Below are positions 11,498-21,330 of a stretch of DNA of 64,000 bases, one piece after another. This DNA comes from Emydura subglobosa (taxonomy: Eukaryota > Chordata > Testudines > Chelidae), in assembly GCA_007922225.1 (NCBI GenBank), contig ML680098.1:3038001-3102000 (forward strand). Direction: 5' to 3'. Each line of letters begins with the position of its first letter. The stretch's first letter is position 1. The position numbers were made by a program, and so were the translations under genes. Under the pieces are notes generated by a model. It saw only the letters and a program-made list of their open reading frames with translations. It was not told the DNA's origin and made no database searches.

Positions 11498-11915
11498 TTC
11501 AGTAGAAAGGCAACAAATTGAAAACTGATAAACAGAAGGGATTTTTTTTAAAATACCGTACATAATTAACATGTGGAACTTATTGCCACACGATATAAGT
11601 GAAACCAAGGGCTTAGTAGGATTTTAAAATGTATTTAGGCACATGTGGCTAATGAGAACATGCACAGTTACATTGAGTCGGATGATTTTGTTTTAATAAG
11701 GGATGTAAACCTTTATGCTCGACAGCCTAACCCTGGAATGTTATGGACGAAATAGAAACTCTTATGCGTAGGTTATTCCCTAATTGCCCATGGGAGGGGG
11801 AATTGGAGCACCTTCATCTAAAGCAGCTAGTACTGTACTGGCCCCGGTTGGAGATAAGATGCTTGACAAGAAGGACCACTAGTTTGATCCTGAATGGAAA
11901 GTCTTATGTACTGCC
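11498..11915 (+). mobile_element. CR1/L3-type LINE 3' untranslated end
   Basis: The sequence follows the usual 3' end of old CR1/L3 relatives. 'aattaacatgtggaacttattgccacacgatat' is the end of ORF2; 'aatgagaacatgcacagttac' and 'taagggatgtaaacctttatgctc' follow, then 'ggttattccctaattgccca', 'cttcatctaaagcagctagtactg' and 'ggaccactagtttgatcctgaatggaaagtcttatgta' close it. The open frame at 11743-11985 inside it is not a gene. Confidence 0.75.
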
Positions 11916-12409
11916 TCAGGCAGACATATGTCATCTCCATAGCACATTTGAGGGTTGGCAGCTGGTCTTATCAGGGCTGCTTTAAGGGGTAATGTCTTGT
12001 TCAAGTTTTTTTACTCCATGCATTTATTGCAACTATTGGCAACATGCACTGTTTTGCTTAACTGTGATCGTTCAGATAAGTCATGTGCTTATGCTGCTCT
12101 TCCTTGATTGGATGAGCATGCAAGCACATCCAGTAAGGATACTGTTGTGTGAAAATTTAAAATGCAGTTTGTGCACACACATGTGGGAGTTTGAAATTCA
12201 CTACCCACATGTGTACCAAAAAAAGTGATCATGCAATAAAAAAACAAATATAAAAGCAATTTAATGTAACCATTTAATAATAACAGAAAATAACCTGCCC
12301 ACTACTAACAACAACTCTGGTGTCCTGAGACATCCACTGCAGTAAGGTTTGTCAACACATACATCTGCATAGAAATAACAACAGATGTGGATTAAACCCA
12401 ATGTAATTC
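11916..12409. other. Unassigned AT-rich DNA
   Basis: No repeat end or exon recognised; the 12-kb frame at 11992-12228 lacks any domain. Confidence 0.35.
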
Positions 12410-12539
12410 AGTGCAAGTCTGTGTGTAACCACTGTCATTTTGGAATCAAAGTAGTAACATTGATTTATATTGTTATTGGCCTCAGCTAAAGATGTTACTA
12501 CTTTGATTCCTAAATAAGAGTGCCAAAGAGACTTGCACT
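12410..12539. repeat. 130-bp inverted repeat (hairpin), fold-back MITE or miRNA-like precursor
   Basis: The outer arms AGTGCAAGTCT (12410-12420) and AGACTTGCACT (12529-12539) are exact complements. The inner arms GGAATCAAAGTAGTAACAT (12442-12460) and its 19-base complement (12492-12510) are also perfect. The sections between outer and inner arms are of similar length (21 and 18 bases) but pair poorly, and the loop is 31 bases. No target duplication is obvious. Confidence 0.8.
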
Positions 12540-13030
12540 TAAATAATTAAGTCAGCTTCAGATCACATCTTCATTATTTTGGTATAAATCTATGTATTGA
12601 GAAAGGAGAGAAAACACAACTGAAACCTCAGGGTGTTTATAATGCAGATGCAATCTATTGCAGCTAGCTAGCTGTGTGCATCAGCAGGGAATCACGCACT
12701 TGAAGAGTCTGGGCACTTGCTAACAGCTGTTGATGTAGCAATGGAAAATACTATGGGTTCCAGAGATTACAGGGCTATAATTCAGCCTACAATGAAAGTA
12801 AGCAGAAACACTCACTAAAACAGGCCAGATCCTGTTGCCATTGAAGTCAATGTGGTTTTCACCATAAGTTACAACAGAAGTAACCTTGGGCCTCTAATGT
12901 GCAGAGAAACAGGACTATATGCAAATAAACAGGATTGCATCAAAGAAATACCTGATTTAATTTCTCCTTCTAATGGGAACAACCCACAAGACTGGCTAAT
13001 CACTTGGGTCAAAGGCAGTAATGCTCTTTG
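12540..13030. other. Unassigned DNA
   Basis: Contains 'ggccagatcctgttgccattgaagtcaatgtgg' (12826-12858), a fragment of a common small fold-back family, but no full element. Confidence 0.35.
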
Positions 13031-13287
13031 AGGCTATGTCTATTCTATGAGCTAGGGCTGGAATTCCCCTGCTCATGTACACATACTCTGCTAACTCTCA
13101 TCAAGTCTGAATAGCAGTGTAGCTATGGTAGCACTGACAGTTTCAGATGGTTTGTACTGGGCACGGCTCAGCCATGCCTCTGCTATTGCTGTGAATGCTA
13201 CTACAGATACGCTGCTATTTATTCATTTACTAGCTCAAAGAGCAGGGGCCTACACCCCAGCTGGTGGCATAGACGTAGCTATAGGCT
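13031..13287. mobile_element. Small DNA transposon (MITE), probable
   Basis: The left end AGGCTATGTCTATTCTATG and the right end read inward, AGCCTATAGCTACGTCTATG, are imperfect inverted repeats around about 257 bp. The termini resemble the 'ggctayGTCTACAC' type seen in other MITEs of this window. No convincing target duplication. The small open frame inside is fortuitous. Confidence 0.45.
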
Positions 13288-13479
13288 GGCTTGATAGCGC
13301 CACCTATTATTAAGGTTGCCGGACAGTTCCCATTATAAGACCCTGTTTTTCAGTTGCTTATAGCTTTGCCAAACATTAACTGACCAGGCTGAAATTTCCC
13401 CTGCCCAGTGTCTGCCTCAGGACTACCTTTGTCCGTGCTGAAAAATTCTGGTGACCTATATGAGAAGCTCTAGCATCCC

Positions 13480-14110
13480 CATGCTTTGGAGCAGGGCCTT
13501 GAAATTTGGCTGGGGGCTGTAAGGTCTCCAGGGTTTGCAGCAGACCTCAGTATGAACCCATGGAAAGTTTCCACCATTGAGGACTGGGCGTTGGCTCCAC
13601 AAAACTACGGATACGTTGGTCCCTTCCTCATCACACAGCAAATTATTTGGTCACTTTCCATCTCCAGCTACCCCCACCCCAAGCAAGTACACACTACTTT
13701 CCATGTCTCCCTACTGAAAAAACCACCACCATGATCCAACTCTGTGCTGGGGTGAACGCAGGCCCCTTCTCCTCTGGTCATGGTGAAAGGCCAGGCAGAA
13801 GACCAAGATCCTCTGAGGGAAGCGCCTGTACCTCATGGCTTGGGAAGATTATGCCCTAGAGGAGCACTCACGGGAGCCGGCAAGCAACATCCATGCCTCC
13901 GACCTGCTCTGCGAGTTTCACCAGGCCCATCCCAACAAACCTAATGCTCTCAGGGGCGGGGGTGATGTGCGGCAAACCCACCGCCAAAGCAGGGCTACTT
14001 GCACAGCTGCCATGACTCATCCCTCCAACAGTGATGCAGCGAGTTCTCACTCAGGCATGAGGCAGCACCTCGGCTGCACTGACTCCTATGCCCAGCGGAG
14101 CCTGCAGTGA
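13480..14110 (+). pseudogene. Ty3/gypsy chromovirus fossil: integrase C-terminus and chromodomain
   Basis: This is the 3' part of a pol gene. The integrase C-terminal block is visible across two frames: G-P-F-L-I-T near 13618-13636, V-T-F-H-L-Q-L-P-P-P near 13647-13676 and V-H-T-T-F-H-V-S-L-L-K near 13689-13721, so a frameshift lies between the last two. A chromodomain follows at about 13835-13940 (W-E-D-Y-A-L-E-E-H, then P-A-S-N-I-H-A-S-D-L-L and F-H-Q-A-H-P-N-K-P), the module that chromoviral integrases use to choose heterochromatic sites. The key aromatic residues are partly replaced. Upstream integrase, RT and gag are absent here. It is a different lineage from the pol fossil at 7075. Confidence 0.75.
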
Positions 14111-14700
14111 CGCAGCCTGCAACCATGTGGCAGCAACCTATCCCTGAGCAGAACCAGGTCAGATGACCCCCAGGCTCAGATATTGCCCCAACCCTGCCAG
14201 ACCTGTAGCGTCTGCAATAGTGCTACACAGACAGGAACCCTCCTGCTGCCTCCGTGTAACAGACTCTGAGCCTGCTCTTGATCTGGTTCCTGCTCCTGCC
14301 CCAGCCTTACCTGAGCCCTGCTCCAACCTTGCCCGTGTCCTACTCTGACCTTGCTTCAGCCCTGTGACTGACTTGCTCCCAGCCCTGCATCCACCTCCTG
14401 ACCGCAGGCCCATGGACCCACCCAGCTTCGGCTCTTCGCCTGCAACTGGACTCTGGCTATGGTATTGATGTGGCTTGGCTATGACGCTGACGTCCTGGAT
14501 TCAACCTCTGATCCAACCATCGGACCGGACTGCCTGGACCCAGGGTCTGACACACACCCTGGCTGCTCACCCAGAACTACTGGGAACCAGGGTATAGCAG
14601 AACTATGACCCCTCCGCGAGGCACCTCCTGTGAGGATGCTGATGAGGGATGATGACCAGCCCCGGTGATTGGCTGGACCGTACTATTCAAGCCAGAAGGC
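14111..14700 (+). mobile_element. Probable 3' non-coding/LTR tract of the Ty3/gypsy element
   Basis: It lies directly behind the chromodomain fossil. It is C-rich and contains degenerate 'cctgctcctgcc/ccttgc' repeats at about 14270-14390, a texture usual for turtle gypsy LTRs. Exact LTR ends (TG...CA) and a second LTR copy are not visible, so limits are approximate. Confidence 0.4.
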
Positions 14701-14719
14701 AGCACAGAAAATTGTCTGA

Positions 14720-15460
14720 ATGAACAAGGATATTACCCTTGACAGGGTAACAAGGCTTGCGGATGGGAGAAAATCAGTAGATGTGATATAGCTCAACTTT
14801 AGTAAGGCTTTTGATACTGTCTTACATAACATCTCATAAACAAACTAGAGAAACATAGCCTAGATGAAACTACTATAAGGTGAGTGCACAATTGGCTGGA
14901 AAACACTACTCAGAGAGTAGTTATCCATGGTTCACAATTGAGCTGAAAGGGTGTCTTGTATGGGCCCCTACTGGTTCTTTCTATATCTTCATAAATTATT
15001 TGCATAATCTCATAGATGGTACACTTATAAAGTTTGCAGATGATACCAAGATGAGAGGGTGTCACTATTGCTTTGGACGACAGGATTCGAATTCAAAATG
15101 ATCTTGACAAACTGGAGAAACCGTCTGAATTAAATAGGCTGAAATTCAATAAGGACAAAAACAAAGTCCTATCCTTAGGAAGAAATAATCAACTAACTGC
15201 AGAAATGGAAACTGGGAAATGACTGCCTGGAAAGGAGCACTGTAGAAAGGGAGCCTGGAGTTATAGTGGAGCAAAAACTAAATATGAGCCAACAATGTAA
15301 CACTGTTGCAAAAAAAAGCAAACATCATTCTGGGATGTATTAGAAGGAGTGTCATAAGCAAGACACAAGAAGTTATTTTTCCACTTTATTCAGCACTGAT
15401 AAGGCCTCAAGTGGAGTTCCATTCCTGGCCTGTCAGCAAATATCACGAAATTACACATAC
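14720..15460 (+). pseudogene. CR1 LINE ORF2 fragment (reverse transcriptase)
   Basis: Decayed CR1 RT. Recognisable pieces in order are: the 'aactttagtaaggcttttgatactgt' segment (D-F-S-K-A-F-D-T-V type) at about 14794-14820; the region before the catalytic loop ('cttcataaattatttgcataatct'); the catalytic F-A-D-D-T-K-M at about 15029-15052; and the N-K-D-K block near 15150. The 'tgaaggcaaacatcattctgggatgtattag' type segment follows near 15320-15345. Several stops, frameshifts and small deletions make it inactive. The 3' end is missing or too diverged to place. Confidence 0.75.
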
Positions 15461-15639
15461 AAAAACTACATTAAAGGAATATTAAGGTTGCAAAGTCAAG
15501 AACTCAACATTTAAGCAATGCCAGAATTATGGCTGCCTGTGTAATAAAGAAGAGTATTGTTTGTATGACCTCTGTTTCATTTGTTGCAGAAGTTGCATGA
15601 TGTTTAGGACAAGAAAAGCTCATTTCTTGGTTAAGGCAG

Positions 15640-16075
15640 TTGAATGCTGCACTGGAGAATTGGATTCTGTCTCTGCCTCTGTCACAGAGTTCCTATAGGA
15701 TACTGGGCAAGTCACTTTAAACAAACATTATACAGGTGGGCTCTAACTGGCACTTGTGGGTGCCCAATTTGAGACCCTGGGGGTTTATTTGTAGAAATGC
15801 TGGACACTTACAGCTGTTACTGAAGTTGTGCTTTGAACATATAAAGTGCTATAGAAGTCTAAGTATGCTGAAAATCAAGTGCCATGAATCTCGAATTGGG
15901 CACCTATAATTAGTGGAGACTTTTGACCTTAATTTCTCTGTGTCCCAGTTTTCCATCTATAAAATGGAGATAATGCCATCACCTCCTTATCTGATGTGGG
16001 TGTTGTGAAAATAAATTCATTAATGTTTGTGAAGTATTCAGCTACTATAGGCATGAGTGCCATACAAAAGGCGGT
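15640..16075 (+). mobile_element. MIR-type SINE split by an insertion
   Basis: The left half (to 15720) ends in 'gggcaagtcactttaa' and the right half (from 15929) resumes with 'ttaatttctctgtgtcccagttttccatctataaaatggagataatg', so the two join to a normal MIR core. The tail 'tgttgtgaaaataaattcattaatgtttgtgaagtattcagctactatag' completes it. The insert between is annotated separately. Confidence 0.8.
15721..15928. mobile_element. 208-bp insert with TTAA target duplication, piggyBac-like MITE
   Basis: The element is bounded by TTAA at 15717-15720 and 15929-15932, and removal of one TTAA restores the MIR. Inside are long subterminal inverted repeats: GGTGCCCAATTTGAGA (from about 15750) pairs with the complement of TCTCGAATTGGGCACC at 15889-15904. 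A strict TTAA duplication is characteristic of piggyBac transposition. It is non-coding. The outermost bases are poorly matched. Confidence 0.6.
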
Positions 16076-16234
16076 GAGGAAATTAATAATGCTTTATTAA
16101 GAGCAGAGCTTGAATAGTGTGCAGCAAATAAAGGCTGGGGTACCCCATGGAACAGTGAGGAGAAAAGAAAATTTTGGATAGCTGTTCATTAACGGTGCAC
16201 AGAATGAGGTGTAGTGGAAAATATAGTATGTGAC

Positions 16235-16425
16235 ATGGGGAGTTAGTAGTGGACTGTGGGCCAAATCTGGACTGCCAATGCTTTTGAATGGCCCCTGAAA
16301 TCTTTTTACTTACTTATTACCATCATTATTGTTATTATTTTTTATTATTTTCTCTAGTGTCTGAATTTGGCTATACTTTGGCCAAGCAATCTGGCCCTTG
16401 ACAAAAAAAAAACTGACTACCCCTG
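16235..16425. mobile_element. Nonautonomous hAT element with perfect 8-bp target duplication
   Basis: TATGTGAC occurs exactly at both flanks (16227-16234 and 16426-16433). The right end reads inward CAGGGGTAGTCAGTTTT, a hAT terminus; the left end ATGGGGAGTTAGTAG is a diverged copy. The interior keeps 'ggccaaatctggac ... gaatggcccctgaaatctt', the usual hAT MITE subterminal text, and a short AT-rich centre. No coding capacity. Confidence 0.8.
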
Positions 16426-16433
16426 TATGTGAC

Positions 16434-17647
16434 CATTTAGTTAAAGACTGTATCATAATGCTTATGATAGGGGGAAGAGGGGTGAATTAAGGTTTTACAG
16501 GCCTCTTTAATTCTGGCATTTGCTAACTTTTGAGTGCTTGACGTTGCAACCCTGTTAATGTTTTCTTAATGCAGTTTTTGTGGGCATCATTTTCTAATAA
16601 ACTGTGCCTTTGACTCACAAACTTGACAACATATTGTGGTTAGGATCCCATCATAAAAGGATAGAATCATTCATTCCAACATGTGAGTGGGCTCTGGGGC
16701 CCAATTTTGCAAACTGATCTGTTCCAGAAGAGGTCACTTGCTCTTGTATGGAGTCCCAAGAATCAGTGGGGGCCTCATCTGAGGAGAGCAATTTTCAGGA
16801 TTGGAGGCTTAATTAGGCACTGTATGTGGGAAACTCAAGGGGAATGAATGTCTTTTTTAACCAATAGATGTCATACAGACAAATCCATGCACTGAATTTA
16901 TGAAAAGCTGTAATCAATCATGTTTGAGAACCAAACTGTACCTGTCTATAATGAATGTCATGATTGTGAACCAGAAAGATAACACCTGGACTGGAGCTCA
17001 CTATTGTTCATTCAAGGCTGGTTCTCCTCCCTGGTAATGTTGTGTAGGGTGAGGGCTCTACTTCTGCTCTTGGAATTGCACCTTACTGCCAATTATTGTT
17101 AGCCCAGATTCCAGAAAAACCACGTCTGATTTTTAGACTACAATGTTAAATTCCAAATGAAAGACCGTGTTTTATGGTAAAGCTTACACCTGGAAAGGAG
17201 GCTAAGCAACAAACCCGGAAATGGAGCAATGTCTTATAATGTGTCTGTGCTCTGGAATCCCATCGGTGAGACTTTTGGAGCTCAAAGAGCAGAGGCAAGA
17301 TTCTTACAGGGTGGTGCCACAAAAGGAAGAACCAAGCAAATACCTTGAGATCTGTTGATACAACTGGAGATTGGCATCGTAACTTCACATTTTCATTCTC
17401 ATGGACTGGCAGATTATAACTGATTAAACCACGGTGCAGCATGTAGTTGCCTTCAGGAACAAGTTGCGATTGACAAATGCACCAGTTCTTGATTAATTTA
17501 CTCCATTCCCAAAACCAGTGTTTCCACATTAACCCGAAATAATCATCAAAGCAACCATTATTCTACCCATGACGTGGCGATAATGCTAATACACATGATG
17601 AAAGAAGCATTATCAAGATGATTTTCTGACTGTGCTGCAGCTTTTGA
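16434..17647. other. Unassigned DNA
   Basis: A piece near 16693-16830 ('ctggggcccaattttgcaaact ... ggagtcccaagaatcagtggggg') resembles the small fold-back family. The 127-codon minus-strand frame at 17146-17529 has no domain, signal or splice context and I do not call it a gene. Confidence 0.35.
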
Positions 17648-17960
17648 GTCATAGACTTGAGGCCAGAAGGAATCACCAGATCATTCTGTGTGACCTCGTG
17701 TGTAGCACAGGCCACCAAATCCAACAACTGAATGATTATAGCCCAGAAATACTATATTATTATGTGCCACAGGGAAAGAACAGGAGAGACTGAGATCCAT
17801 CAGTGGCAGGGACTTGATTAAGTGAGATATAGCCTTATAATCCTGGCAAGTGACCCACACCCACACTGCAGAGAAAGATGAAAAACCCTCAAGGTCACTG
17901 CCCAAATGACTTGGTGGAAAATTCTTTCCTGAGCCCACATATGGCAATCAATCAGTTCTG
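17648..17960 (-). mobile_element. CR1/L3-type LINE 3' end
   Basis: Minus-strand element with its 3' end at the left: 'catagacttgaggccagaaggaatcaccagatcattctgtgtgacctc' is the reverse of the usual terminal sequence. The stretch at 17845-17950 ('ggcaagtgacccacacccacactgcagagaaagatgaaaaaccctcaaggtc') matches a second fragment of the same family at 34990-35030, which supports one shared LINE family. Confidence 0.7.
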
Positions 17961-18824
17961 AAAGTTTATATCCTGTGTTATACTGTGATGTATGAAAGGA
18001 TATCAAAAGATAGGAAACATTATAAACTGATCATTAGAAAGGCTCCACAGACAGCCAGGGAAGGGAGGGTTTTATAACGATTTCTTTATGACAGCTGTTG
18101 TTTCTTCATCTTCTTCCATGTTCTCAGTTGATGCTTATTTCATATCCTTGATATGAAACAAGATCTGGTGTCAGATCTCTGCAGCTGTCTTGAAGCTCCA
18201 GAACACATATACATTCTCTATGTTTCTCACAACAGCTAAGAGTTAGGAAAACGTTTTGGAATAAAGAGTGTTATGGTTACCTTATAAACAGAAAATCCTT
18301 CAAGTGGAGCACTAGCTTTCATTTGCAGGTATCTCTCTGCTTTCCAAACAGTATAGGGCACAGCAGCTCTTTGTTTCCTATGTCGACCCTGCCTGCATCT
18401 TTGCCTGAACCAGAGGTTTAGTACTTCTCAGCCACAGCAAGGATTAAGGCTAAAAATACAGCAAGGTTTTCAGCAGCAAGGCTGAAAAGGAAAGAAAAAG
18501 GACAGAAGCAGATGAGAAAGATTTTCATTTTAAAATCTCCTCTGTGCTTATTATCATGCTGCATTTCAGATCTCAAGATCACTCAACCTTCACATAGGCA
18601 GAACCTATCTCTGAGGGTGGCATAGCAAATGAAAAAGCTGCTCTTTGGGAAGGATCTTTTGAAAACACATTACTCTCGGCTATGGAAAATATTCAGCATC
18701 ATTCTTTTCCCACCACAAGTGAAACACAGCTCTCCTTCAACTCATCTCAAACGTTGTCTTTCACACTGGAATAGACTAAGTAGGACATAACACTCAACTA
18801 TATTCAAGGAGACCTATAAAATCC
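17961..18824. other. Unassigned DNA
   Basis: No gene or repeat recognised up to the target duplication of the next element. Confidence 0.35.
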
Positions 18825-18837
18825 ATGTAATATCATA

Positions 18838-18944
18838 TGTATGCATGTCAGTATGCATCTGACGAAGTGGGTTTCTGCCCACGGAAGCTTATGCCCAAAT
18901 AAATGTGTTAGTCTTTAAGATGACACAGAACTCTCGTTGTTTCG
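18838..18944 (+). mobile_element. Short retrotransposed repeat with hammerhead-ribozyme-like core
   Basis: The 107-bp body is flanked by an exact 13-bp duplication, ATGTAATATCATA (18825-18837 and 18945-18957). Inside, GCAT (18855-18858) pairs with ATGC (18891-18894). CTGACGA (18859-18865) is the hammerhead C3-A9 core. GTGGG (18867-18871) pairs with CCCAC (18878-18882) as stem II. GGA (18883-18885) stands where GAA is needed, and AGCT-T (18886-18890) gives a minimal stem III and the H17 base. Deviations are one extra A after the core and G for A at position 13, so this copy should not cleave. The remainder (AAATGTGTTAGTCTTTAAGATG...) is shared with 56241-56298. Family name uncertain; I infer a Penelope-like or SINE-type element. 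Confidence 0.65.
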
Positions 18945-18957
18945 ATGTAATATCATA

Positions 18958-19551
18958 CTATCATAGAAATGTAGATGTGATAGGGACTTCAAGAGGTCCT
19001 TGGTTATCTACCCATGCTCAGGCAGGATCAAGTATATCTGGACTGCACCTGACAGGTGTTTGGCTGTCATTTTCTTAAAGTCTTCCAGTAACGGGGATTC
19101 CATGACCTCCCGTGGTAATCTATTCCTGTTCATAACAATCCATATAGTTAGAAAGTGCTTCCTAATAGCTAACCTAAATTTTTCTTGCTGCAACTTAAAC
19201 CCATTATTTTGGTCGTATCTGCAGTGGCTATGGAGAATAATTGACCTTTTTATAACAGCCCTTAACATATCTGAAGACTGTTAGCAAGTCCCCACTCGGT
19301 CTTCTTTTCTGAAGACTAAACATACCCAGGTTTTGTAACCTTTCCTCATAGGTCAGATTTTCTATACCTTTTTATCATTTTTGCAGCTTTTCTCTGGACT
19401 CTTTTCAATTTGTCCATATCCTTCTTAAAGTGTGGGCCCCAAAACTAAACATAATGTTCCAGCTGAGGCCTCAACCGTGCCAAGGAGAGCCAAACAATTA
19501 CCTCCCATGTCTTACATATGACACGACTGTGGATATATCCCAAAATACTAT
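18958..19551 (-). mobile_element. CR1 LINE 3' part
   Basis: A minus-strand CR1 whose 3' end is at the left ('atcatagaaatgtagatgtgatagggacttcaagaggtcc'). It passes through the 3' UTR and the end of ORF2: 'aacctttcctcataggtcaga' (19338-19358), 'cttttcaatttgtccatatccttctta' (19401-19427) and 'tgtgggccccaaaactaaacataatgttccagctgaggcct' (19431-19471), which mirror the same blocks in the larger CR1 at 39031. All frames are interrupted. It is 5'-truncated at about 19551. Confidence 0.75.
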
Positions 19552-20147
19552 GCAACTGTAGGCAGCCTCTATTAGAGGGGCCTCTGAATTTAATTGGGAG
19601 TTTTCCAGTGGGGAAGATGCTGAGTGCTGCAATCCTGCCTTGGGGAAGAGAGAGATTTCCAGTTCCCAGGAATGCAGAGAGGATATGTGGTGCACTCCTT
19701 CTTTGTGGGGAGTTGAGATCCTGGTCAGAGGACAGTGGAGATTACTTTATGGAGCTATATCCAAGTCAAAAGCTGCTGTCAGAAAGCCAGAAGCTATGGC
19801 TGAGAGTCTGCTGGGACTTTGATCAAGCATGGACCCTCAGAGGCTGTTGGCTTCACTGGAACCGTGGCAGATGGTTGCTGTGCCCAGAACTGACTGAGGT
19901 TATCGTGCAGTGAAGGCAGCCTGTATAACCACCACCTTTGTTGTTTGGGAAAGTGCTTGCAGGGGAAAGGGGAGAGCAAAGAAGCTGTAAGGGCTTGCCT
20001 GAATCTGAGAAGAGACAAAGTGGTCTTTTTGTCCAACCAGAATCCAGGGTTCCTAACTGCTGTTTAAAACAACTCCAAACTTCAGAGGGGTTGTACAGCT
20101 TGGAATGATCCCAAGTTAGAATTGCTCACCCCTTATTGCCTTGGCTG
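19552..20147. other. Unassigned DNA
   Basis: The 131-codon plus-strand frame at 19518-19913 starts inside the CR1 and has no domain. This stretch may be part of a longer LTR-element relic together with the following repeat, but no pol or gag motif is seen. Confidence 0.3.
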
Positions 20148-21330
20148 GACTGTGACACTGGCCCGACAGAGTTGTAACACTGTATGATTAAAATATGACC
20201 ATGCATATTATTGTTGCTACCACTGTTACATAATTGCAACAAATCCTATATAAAGTATGTCATGTAAGGTATCAAATGAAAAAACTATGATTGGATGAGT
20301 ATGATTATCCTGTTTATATGCATGTATCACCTTTGTATCTGAAGTTATAAATATGACTTTCCATCTGGATTTCAAACGTGTTTGCTCTTGGGGGTAACAC
20401 TTTGTATCCAGGCTAGCTACGTTATGAATGAACAATGCCAGTTGATGGCCCATCAAAGGACACTTAGGTCTCACAATGGGCCATAGAAGGAGCTTATCCC
20501 CATCCGGTGAGACTCCCTGTGGACGATTTAGCTGGAATATGGGCAATGGCTACTCCTATGGCTCAACAAAGCAAGCAAGGACATGTGACTTCCTCATGTG
20601 ACCCTGGACTCCATCTTCTGTCTGTGAACTTCCATTAGCTAAGACAGAGAACATCCATCCACATGGCAGAAGGTATATACGACCTTGAAGATGTCTCTAT
20701 TTTATCTTCATTTCCTGCTTCATTTCTCTAGACTGGATTTCTAACAAGGAAGCTCTAAACAAAGATTGATGACCCTCAATCTGTGTGGGTAATTTCCAGA
20801 GACTTTTTCAAATTAGCAGTTTATTTCACCACTGCTACAAATCTGATCTTTAAAGAAACTTCTGCAACACAGTTTATCAGCTCTACTTTGAAACTGACCT
20901 ATGAACTTTACTCTCATCTGTATGTATGTGAACTTTTAACCAATATTCTCTCTTTTATTTTTTAAAAATAAATATTAGTTTAGTTAATAAATATTGGCTT
21001 TAAGCATGCATTTGGAAGAGATCTGAAATATTCACAGACCTAGTTGCTAATGTGCCCAATCCTTTGCCCAATTTTTACATATGATGGACAAAGTTTTTCA
21101 GTAATTTCCATCATATTTGACGTGGCTCTCTGGATAGGATGGCTTTAAGGGAACTGTGCTTTTGGCTTCTGGATAACCAGGAAGGGGACTAGAAGCTGTT
21201 TGTTGCTGGCTGGGTGAATCTAAACTAGAAATAGCCGCCAATATTTGGGGGTTTGCCTTCCCCAGTCTTTGCAGTTTTGCCCTAACTAAGCAATCTCAGC
21301 ATGGCCAATGTCACAAGAGCGCAATCCCCA
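20148..21330 (+). mobile_element. LTR-like interspersed repeat (probable solo LTR)
   Basis: From 'tgtgacactggcccga' the sequence runs through an AT-rich block ('aaatcctatataaagtatgtcatgtaaggtatcaaatgaaa'), a central part, and a tail with AATAAA signals ('aaaaataaatattagtttagttaataaatattggctttaagc', 20965-21005). It ends in a GC-richer segment ('ggtttgccttccccagtctttgcagttttgccctaac') that I recognise as recurrent in turtle genomes as an endogenous-retrovirus-type LTR. No coding interior and no clear target duplication were found; ends are approximate. Confidence 0.45.

Noticed and set aside
17146..17529. 127-codon minus-strand open frame
   Set aside because: No recognisable domain, no signal peptide pattern, no exon borders; consistent with chance.
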